Source of the DNA: DATKWU01 sp964653685
GTDB taxonomy: Bacteria; Patescibacteriota; Microgenomatia; PFEM01; JAHIFH01
NCBI GenBank assembly: GCA_964653685.1
Contig: CAZZHA010000011.1
Span: forward strand, 1 to 17,900
Reading direction: 5' to 3'
Length of the DNA stretch: 17,900 bases
The position numbers and the translations under genes were made by a program. This document shows, one piece after another, positions 14,065 to 17,900 of the stretch; the first letter of the stretch is position 1; the number at the start of each line of letters is the position of its first letter. The notes beneath the pieces were generated by a model. That model saw only the letters and a program-made list of their open reading frames with translations. It was not told the DNA's origin and searched no databases.

Positions 14065-14955
14065 ATCATCAGAGTAAAGTTCTTCCTCATTAACTTTCTT
14101 AGTTAACTCCTCAACTTGGTTCTTGGCTGGACAAAAACTCGTAAAAAGACAATATTTACAGAGTTTACTGGGTCGGGGTTGCCAATCTGTAGTCTCTTTT
14201 ATCTTCTCTATTTTTTCTAAAACTTTATCTCTAATTTCTTCGCTTTTCTTTTCTGTCTTAAAACTTTTCTTTTTTCCTAATTTTAAGAAGAAAAAACTGG
14301 TTTTTTTGACTGGCTGGTCAAAATTTGACTCAGCCAATAATTGATAAAAATCCAACTGAAAAGGGTTGGTTTCTTCTTTTTTTGAGGTTTTAAAATCAAT
14401 GATGTGGAGACCATCCTCATCTTTGGTAATCAAATCAAACTTACCACTAATATCATAATCATCAGTTAAGGGAACAATTAAATCCTGATAATCTTTGATT
14501 GAATGAAGAAAATCTTCAGTCGGTAAATAATGAATGTTGGGATTCTCCTCAGCCATTTTTAAAAAATTTCTTAACATCTTGATCCCTTCAGCATAAACGC
14601 CCCGTTCCTCTTCAAGACTTTCAAACCCACCCCATTCTAACAAAGGTGGCTTTTTATTCCATCTGGCTTCACTAAGCCAAGTTTCGGCTAATTTTTTCAT
14701 TAAATTTTCTTTAGTTCTCTGAGCTAAGGGCAGGTAATAATATGAAGTGATGGCGTTATGAACGGCTTTACCAAGGGTATGGAAAGGATAAATATTCTCT
14801 GGCATCTGCTTTAATTTGGTCTTCATTTTTCTTTTAACTGGGTCAAGATAGGAAAAGAAGTATTGCTGGGAACATTCCTCAAAAAGATTTAATTTAGTTG
14901 GAGAATAAATCTTATCATAATCAATCTTTGGCTGGTCCTGAACTAGTTTAGCCAT
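14053..14955 (-). CDS. RecB/Cas4-like PD-(D/E)XK nuclease with four-Cys cluster signature
   Basis: A 300-aa stand-alone nuclease of the PDDEXK_1 (RecB/AddB C-terminal, Cas4-like) type. Motifs in order: 'YSPTKLNLFEEC' (17-28), H66 in 'LGKAVHNAI', D174 in 'ISGKFD', D187/K189 in 'IIDFKTS', and Q200-Y204 in 'QLDFYQ', the usual QxxxY. C28 at the N-terminus with C266, C269 and C275 (CxxC...C) form the pattern that holds a [4Fe-4S] cluster in AddB and Cas4. No helicase domain is attached. Likely a DNA end-processing exonuclease in the cytoplasm; no CRISPR locus is visible, so a Cas role is not supported. It lies 15 bp after the Cys-rich gene, probably in the same transcript. Confidence 0.88.
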   Translation of the reverse strand: MAKLVQDQPKIDYDKIYSPTKLNLFEECSQQYFFSYLDPVKRKMKTKLKQMPENIYPFHTLGKAVHNAITSYYYLPLAQRTKENLMKKLAETWLSEARWNKKPPLLEWGGFESLEEERGVYAEGIKMLRNFLKMAEENPNIHYLPTEDFLHSIKDYQDLIVPLTDDYDISGKFDLITKDEDGLHIIDFKTSKKEETNPFQLDFYQLLAESNFDQPVKKTSFFFLKLGKKKSFKTEKKSEEIRDKVLEKIEKIKETTDWQPRPSKLCKYCLFTSFCPAKNQVEELTKKVNEEELYSDDLPF

Positions 14956-14970
14956 TTGAAGTAAAACCTA

Positions 14971-15345
14971 TTATTCACTAACCTGACAAGTTCCTGCTTC
15001 AGTTGTTTCACAAAGACTTTCTTGACATTGAGGACAAGGTTCCTTACCTTGGGCAATTAAATCATCACAGGCACAAGTACCAGCCTGGTAGTTATTCCAT
15101 TGGTTTGCCTCCATAAAACACATGGTACAAGGAGGATTAATACAACATTTATAATTACCCTCTTTAACTGCTTTTTGGATAGCAATGTCTCTCTGTTCAA
15201 CAATTAATTGATGCATCTCTTTAACACTCAAATCTTTAAAAGAAAAAGATTGGTCGTCAACAACCAACAAAGCCAGACCAAAGCCAATTATTATTGAAAA
15301 AATGATTAAAAAAAGGACTTGTTTTTTTACTAGAGGAACTAACAT
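14971..15345 (-). CDS. Membrane-anchored Cys-rich protein of unknown function
   Basis: From the ATG at 15345 this is 124 aa (127 from the ATG at 15354). A basic N-terminus and a hydrophobic helix (about 9-29) form a signal anchor, followed by a helix and a 58-residue domain with ten Cys in a regular pattern: CC-x4-C-x2-C, a gap, C-x-C, C-x2-C, then C and C. A 'NQWNNYQAGTCACDDLI' stretch separates the pairs. No His-rich or haem (CxxCH) motif is present. The domain is predicted to face outside and could bind metal or be disulfide-rich; I do not recognise a family. The -10 of the candidate promoter overlaps the 15354 ATG, so the 15345 ATG is preferred. Confidence 0.68.
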   Translation of the reverse strand: MLVPLVKKQVLFLIIFSIIIGFGLALLVVDDQSFSFKDLSVKEMHQLIVEQRDIAIQKAVKEGNYKCCINPPCTMCFMEANQWNNYQAGTCACDDLIAQGKEPCPQCQESLCETTEAGTCQVSE

Positions 15346-15352
15346 AGAGAGC

Positions 15353-15361
15353 ATTATAACA
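15353..15361 (-). promoter_or_regulatory. Extended -10 promoter overlapping the start of the Cys-rich gene
   Basis: The minus strand reads TGT-TATAAT (15361-15353), an extended -10 with perfect hexamer, followed by GCTCTCT and the ATG at 15345. The 7-nt gap places the transcription start at the A of that ATG, so the mRNA would be leaderless. The -35 region is weak, as is common with TGn promoters. Confidence 0.5.
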
Positions 15362-15393
15362 GATTAAGTAAAACTAATCCTAAAAAGTTTTAC

Positions 15394-15422
15394 TTGTTAA
15401 ACTAAAAAACCTATATTATAAT
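15394..15422 (+). promoter_or_regulatory. Promoter for the sugar transferase gene
   Basis: TTGTTA (15394-15399), 17-bp spacer and perfect TATAAT (15417-15422). The start near 15429 leaves a leader of about 15 nt without a Shine-Dalgarno. It diverges from the Cys-rich gene's promoter within an 89-bp intergenic region. Confidence 0.65.
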
Positions 15423-15443
15423 TCCCTAAGCTGCCCGTTACTT

Positions 15444-16247
15444 ATGAGTAGAATTGAACAGGGCATTATTCCATCAGAAGTTGATCTTTCGGTTGACCCC
15501 AAAGTCATCAGCCAAGCCGAAAAGCTTCTAGGAACCGAACCAAATATCGAACGGGCAAGAGAGTGGATTCATAGCCCTGAAAAACAAAGAAGAGAAAAAA
15601 TTATTGCAGGAGCAATTCTCACCTGCCTTACACCCCTTCTTTCCCTTTCGGCTCGCGGAGTATTGCTTGTTGATGGTAAACCAGCTTTTTATAAATACAC
15701 CGTGGCTTTTCCAGGACCAAACGGAACCTTAATTAACCCAAGAGAATTCACAAAAATACGAACTTTAAGACTAAACGCTAGTGATCAAGAAAAAAGTCCT
15801 TTTGAAACAACAGCCTTTCAAGGAGGAAGAAAAAAAGATTATGAGGAAACAGACCCTCGTGTTCATTCGCAATTAGGAAGTTTACTTAGAAAAACAAGTT
15901 TAGATGAAGTTCCTCAGCTTGAAGACGTTATTAGTGGTGAAATTTCTCTTATCGGTTTGCGTCCTTTTACTCTCGAAGAAATTAAAGGTTTACGCGTTGT
16001 TCTTGAAAATTTAGACCAAAGAGAGGAGCTTAAAGAATATCTAGAAAATTATTTAGAAATAATGGCTTATATTGCCCCTCTTCCTAGTGTTGCCAGTCCT
16101 TATGCTGCCACTCTTAAGAAAAAATTAACTTCTATCGAAAGACTTGTCCTTGACCAACTTTATTGTCTTTGCGCCACTAAAGAAGGTGATAATCGAATCC
16201 TTGTCCGTTCGATAATCACCACTCTCAAAAGAACTGGGGCAAAATAA
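15444..16247 (+). CDS. Bacterial sugar transferase (monotopic phosphoglycosyl transferase-like)
   Basis: A 267-aa member of the WcaJ/PglC-type family, which moves a sugar-1-phosphate from a nucleotide sugar to undecaprenyl phosphate at the inner membrane and starts glycan assembly. The N-terminal 45 residues are an unfamiliar acidic and helical extension. Then a basic stretch and a hydrophobic re-entrant segment (about 53-72) precede the catalytic part: 'KIRTLRL' (104-110), 'DPRVHSQLGSLLRKTSLDEVPQL' region (137-159) with the Asp-Glu dyad D154/E155, and 'ISLIGLRP' (167-174), where the usual Pro before Arg-Pro is Leu. A 'DNRILVRSI' block ends the domain. The gene stands alone with its own promoter and no other glycan genes nearby, so the glycan is unknown. 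Confidence 0.82.
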   Translation: MSRIEQGIIPSEVDLSVDPKVISQAEKLLGTEPNIERAREWIHSPEKQRREKIIAGAILTCLTPLLSLSARGVLLVDGKPAFYKYTVAFPGPNGTLINPREFTKIRTLRLNASDQEKSPFETTAFQGGRKKDYEETDPRVHSQLGSLLRKTSLDEVPQLEDVISGEISLIGLRPFTLEEIKGLRVVLENLDQREELKEYLENYLEIMAYIAPLPSVASPYAATLKKKLTSIERLVLDQLYCLCATKEGDNRILVRSIITTLKRTGAK

Positions 16248-16266
16248 GAAAAATTTTCTCTGAACC

Positions 16267-16275
16267 TGTTATAAT
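16267..16275 (+). promoter_or_regulatory. Extended -10 promoter for the 81-aa membrane protein
   Basis: TGT-TATAAT (16267-16275), the same nonamer as before the Cys-rich gene. The GTG start at 16286 follows after 10 nt, giving a leader of only about 3-4 nt. No -35-like sequence is visible at the expected place and there is no Shine-Dalgarno. Confidence 0.45.
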
Positions 16276-16285
16276 TATTCTAGTT

Positions 16286-16531
16286 GTGGAAAAACACTTA
16301 AAAGTAGCTTCTTTGCTAACAGGCAATTCTTTTGCTCTTCTAGTTATCTCAATCTTTCTTCATAATTTTATCTCTGGTCTCTTAAGAATCGAAGAGCCAA
16401 TCTTTTTTTCTCTTTTTCTGATCCTAGCTCTTGTTTTACCTTTTGCTCTTCTTTATTTAGCAGTTGTTTCCGTCATTTTTTTGATTAAAAGAGGATTTGG
16501 ATTAAAAAAGAAGTCACTCTTCAAAAAATAA
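16286..16531 (+). CDS. Small two-helix membrane protein of unknown function
   Basis: An 81-aa protein starting with GTG. Two hydrophobic segments (about 15-33 and 39-68, the second long enough for one extended helix) and a Lys-rich C-terminus, consistent with cytoplasmic ends. No motif is recognised. It lies 38 bp downstream of the sugar transferase gene, on the same strand, but has its own promoter-like element. It converges with the VIT-like gene, with stops 9 bp apart and no obvious hairpin terminator between. The coding call rests on codon-like composition and the promoter; it could also be translated from a later start. Confidence 0.5.
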   Translation: MEKHLKVASLLTGNSFALLVISIFLHNFISGLLRIEEPIFFSLFLILALVLPFALLYLAVVSVIFLIKRGFGLKKKSLFKK

Positions 16532-16540
16532 AGGCTTCAA

Positions 16541-17017
16541 TTATTTAAAAGTCAAGGCTACCCAATCACCTAAATAATGGGCAATAATAACAACAATCAA
16601 GGCTACTAATAGATGTTCACCAACGACCAGCCAACGATTAGTTTTTTCTGACTCCGCCATTTTCAAACTAAAAATCGCTAACAAGATAGTCCCCCAAATA
16701 GCACTCACTAAAACCGCCAAAGGTAAATCAAAAATTAAAACGGGGATGATAAAGGTTAAAGCAAAAACGAGTTTGGTAAAAAAGGTAGCTAGAGTCGCTA
16801 GCCAAATTTCTTTTGAAGAATGTTTATTTTCTGATTCTTCAGCAATATGAATCCCTAAAGCATCGGAAAAAGCATCGGCAACAGCAATTGTCAGGATACC
16901 ACCAATGACCGCCAATTGAGAATGAGTCCCGGACTGCAAACCAACCATTAATCCTAAAGTAGTAATAATGCCTGAGGTCAAACCAAAACTAAAACCGGTT
17001 TTGATTGAATGTTTCAT
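16541..17017 (-). CDS. VIT1/CCC1-like membrane transporter
   Basis: A 158-aa integral membrane protein with about five helices (near 8-30, 34-58, 74-98, 100-120 and 132-155). The 'GFSFGLTSGIITTLGLMVGL' region and the following Ala/Gly-rich helix ending in a Ser-Asp-Ala-Leu-Gly block match the first two helices of VIT1/CCC1 proteins, which export iron or manganese into vacuoles in eukaryotes and across membranes in bacteria. The soluble metal-binding domain of plant VIT1 is absent and the protein is short, so the substrate is uncertain. A GGAGAG Shine-Dalgarno lies 9 nt before the ATG at 17017; an overlapping TTG at 17020 is less likely. Confidence 0.72.
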   Translation of the reverse strand: MKHSIKTGFSFGLTSGIITTLGLMVGLQSGTHSQLAVIGGILTIAVADAFSDALGIHIAEESENKHSSKEIWLATLATFFTKLVFALTFIIPVLIFDLPLAVLVSAIWGTILLAIFSLKMAESEKTNRWLVVGEHLLVALIVVIIAHYLGDWVALTFK

Positions 17018-17067
17018 CAAACTATACTCTCCAACATAACCTCAGTATATCATTTTTAAAAACATCT

Positions 17068-17334
17068 CTAATCTTCAAGTTGGATAACATAAAAGCCGTG
17101 TTTCTTAATCTCTTTTTGTTGACCAAATTCATCAAGAGAAAAACGAAGGAAAAAATTAATCTTCTTCTTAACCTGTCTACCGGTGTATTGTTTAGTTTTT
17201 GGATCCCATTCTTCCAAAACCAAAGTATCGCCTTTTTTAACTTTAAAGTCAGCCACTCGCAAGTCAAACTTTTTCTTACCACTTTTAATTAATTCAAAAT
17301 AATGAGGCCAAGTTTTTTTTCTAATGATTGCCAT
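17068..17334 (-). CDS. ASCH/DUF3850-like small protein
   Basis: An 88-aa protein of the ASCH/PUA-like fold: it begins with a 'KTWPHYFELIKSGKKKFDLR' region (7-26), then 'ADFKVKKGDTLVLEEWD' (28-44), and ends in 'GFYVIQLED'. The Trp-Pro, Gly-Lys-Lys and Glu-Trp-Asp positions are typical of this family. ASCH domains are thought to bind RNA or nucleobases and some act as coactivators or hydrolases; no function is proven for this group. The ATG follows an extended -10 (TGC-TAAAAT) by 6 nt, so the mRNA is probably leaderless. Confidence 0.75.
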   Translation of the reverse strand: MAIIRKKTWPHYFELIKSGKKKFDLRVADFKVKKGDTLVLEEWDPKTKQYTGRQVKKKINFFLRFSLDEFGQQKEIKKHGFYVIQLED

Positions 17335-17340
17335 TAGTTA

Positions 17341-17349
17341 ATTTTAGCA
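17341..17349 (-). promoter_or_regulatory. Extended -10 promoter for the ASCH-like gene
   Basis: The minus strand reads TGC-TAAAAT (17349-17341), then 6 nt, then the ATG at 17334. A start 7 nt downstream of the -10 falls on the A of the ATG. No Shine-Dalgarno is present and the -35 region is weak. Confidence 0.5.
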
Positions 17350-17419
17350 AATTCAGGAACAAATTTTTTTAACAAATCGGAACTATTACGATTATTTTTT
17401 TATTTCACCAAGATCAGTT

Positions 17420-17900
17420 TCATTCTGCCTCTTCAAACTTCTTAATGGCTTCTTTTTGTTCTTTGGTTAATCTTTTTGGAATCTTGATTTGTAATCTGAC
17501 GTATTGGTCACCTTGGCCAAAACCATGAAGCTTTCTAATACCCCTGCTTCGAAGACGAATCATTGTTCCGGGTTGGGTTCCAGAACGAATTTTTAGTTTA
17601 ACTTCGCCATCAACTGTTGGGACTGCTGTCGTTCCGCCTGATACCGCCATACTTAGAGGAATTTGGTGGTTAACAAAAACATCAACCCCATCTCTTTGAA
17701 AAGTTTTATCGGGCTGAACATCAATGGTAACATCAAAATCACGAAAGCGAATTCGAGAACCATCATCAACTCCGGCCGGAATTTTAATTGTCTTTTTTTG
17801 ACCATCAAGATTAACGGTTTTTTCGGCGCCTTTAGCTGCTTCCACAAAAGAAAGACTTAAACCATAACGAGGCTTAGCTTCTCTTCTGCCAAAAGAAATT
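17420..17900 (-). CDS. DnaJ/CbpA-type co-chaperone, C-terminal part (runs off right edge)
   Basis: The C-terminal 160 residues of a J-protein; the reading frame is open through the window edge, so the GTG at 17845 is not the start. It begins in 'SFGRREAKPRYGLSLSF', followed by the substrate-binding domains CTD-I ('EAAKGAEKTV', 'IPAGVDDGSRIRF') and CTD-II (TQPG near the middle, then 'GDQYVRLQIKIP'). The first beta-sandwich continues straight into the second with no Cys-rich zinc finger, so it is a type-II (CbpA-like) J-protein rather than a zinc-finger DnaJ. It delivers unfolded proteins to DnaK. The J-domain with its HPD motif lies outside the window. Confidence 0.88.
   Translation of the reverse strand, partial: ISFGRREAKPRYGLSLSFVEAAKGAEKTVNLDGQKKTIKIPAGVDDGSRIRFRDFDVTIDVQPDKTFQRDGVDVFVNHQIPLSMAVSGGTTAVPTVDGEVKLKIRSGTQPGTMIRLRSRGIRKLHGFGQGDQYVRLQIKIPKRLTKEQKEAIKKFEEAE

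Noticed and set aside
14053..14955. Cas4 of a CRISPR system
   Set aside because: The nuclease has the Cys pattern but no cas1, cas2 or repeat array is in the window.
16532..16540. Bidirectional terminator between the convergent 81-aa and VIT-like genes
   Set aside because: Only 9 bp separate the stops and no GC-rich hairpin with a T-run is visible around them.
17005..17292. Overlapping ORFs on both strands around the ASCH gene
   Set aside because: The ASCH frame has recognisable family motifs and a promoter; the others give no coherent protein.

Overview
The window reads as a chromosomal segment from an AT-rich, reduced-genome bacterium, most likely a member of the Candidate Phyla Radiation (Patescibacteria), perhaps the Microgenomates side. 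This is an inference from trimmed protein architectures: IF-2 without its N-terminal region, RNase J without its C-terminal domain, a Lon-type ATPase without a protease domain, a degenerate DHH protein in the nusA-infB-rpsO-pnp cluster, and many small lineage-type proteins. TGA acts as an ordinary stop (for example at the ends of the dnaJ-like and HTH genes), which argues against the TGA=Gly codes of Gracilibacteria and SR1. I see no mobile element, CRISPR array, tRNA or rRNA. Two 100-N assembly gaps are each flanked by an identical 55-bp sequence, so they look like overlapping contig ends rather than missing DNA.

Layout. Almost everything lies on the minus strand and is described in transcription order. 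From the right edge: the C-terminal part of a zinc-finger-less DnaJ/CbpA-type co-chaperone (17900-17420), a small ASCH-like protein (17334-17068) and a VIT1/CCC1-like membrane protein (17017-16541). Two plus-strand genes follow, a bacterial sugar transferase (15444-16247) and a small two-helix membrane protein (16286-16531). Then on the minus strand come a Cys-rich membrane-anchored protein (15345-14971), a stand-alone RecB/Cas4-like PD-(D/E)XK nuclease with a four-Cys cluster signature (14955-14053) and a three-helix membrane protein (14003-13662).

The core is a long co-directional run from 13561 to 788: nusA, infB, degenerate DHH protein, rpsO, pnp, Lon-like ATPase, YfcE-like phosphoesterase, family-4 uracil-DNA glycosylase, RNase J, ftsK and a RodZ-like HTH protein. 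Spacings are mostly 0-62 bp once the gaps are collapsed. It couples transcription elongation (NusA), translation initiation and the ribosome (IF-2, S15), RNA decay (PNPase, RNase J), base-excision repair (UDG) and division/chromosome segregation (FtsK and the RodZ-like protein). A separate unit follows: a DUF948-like protein, a YtxH-like protein and the first 15 codons of alaS at the left edge.

Regulation. Several genes that begin transcription units have a -10-like hexamer (often TGn-extended) only 6-12 nt before the start codon and no Shine-Dalgarno, which suggests leaderless or near-leaderless mRNAs. nusA is the exception: a well-formed promoter is followed by a short leader with a terminator-like hairpin just before the start codon, which suggests attenuation. 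The most noteworthy protein observations are the protease-less Lon, the catalytically degraded DHH protein, RNase J with Gly in place of a metal-binding His, family-4 UDG with His in place of a cluster Cys, and the ten-Cys anchored protein. All assignments come from reading motifs; no database search was run.
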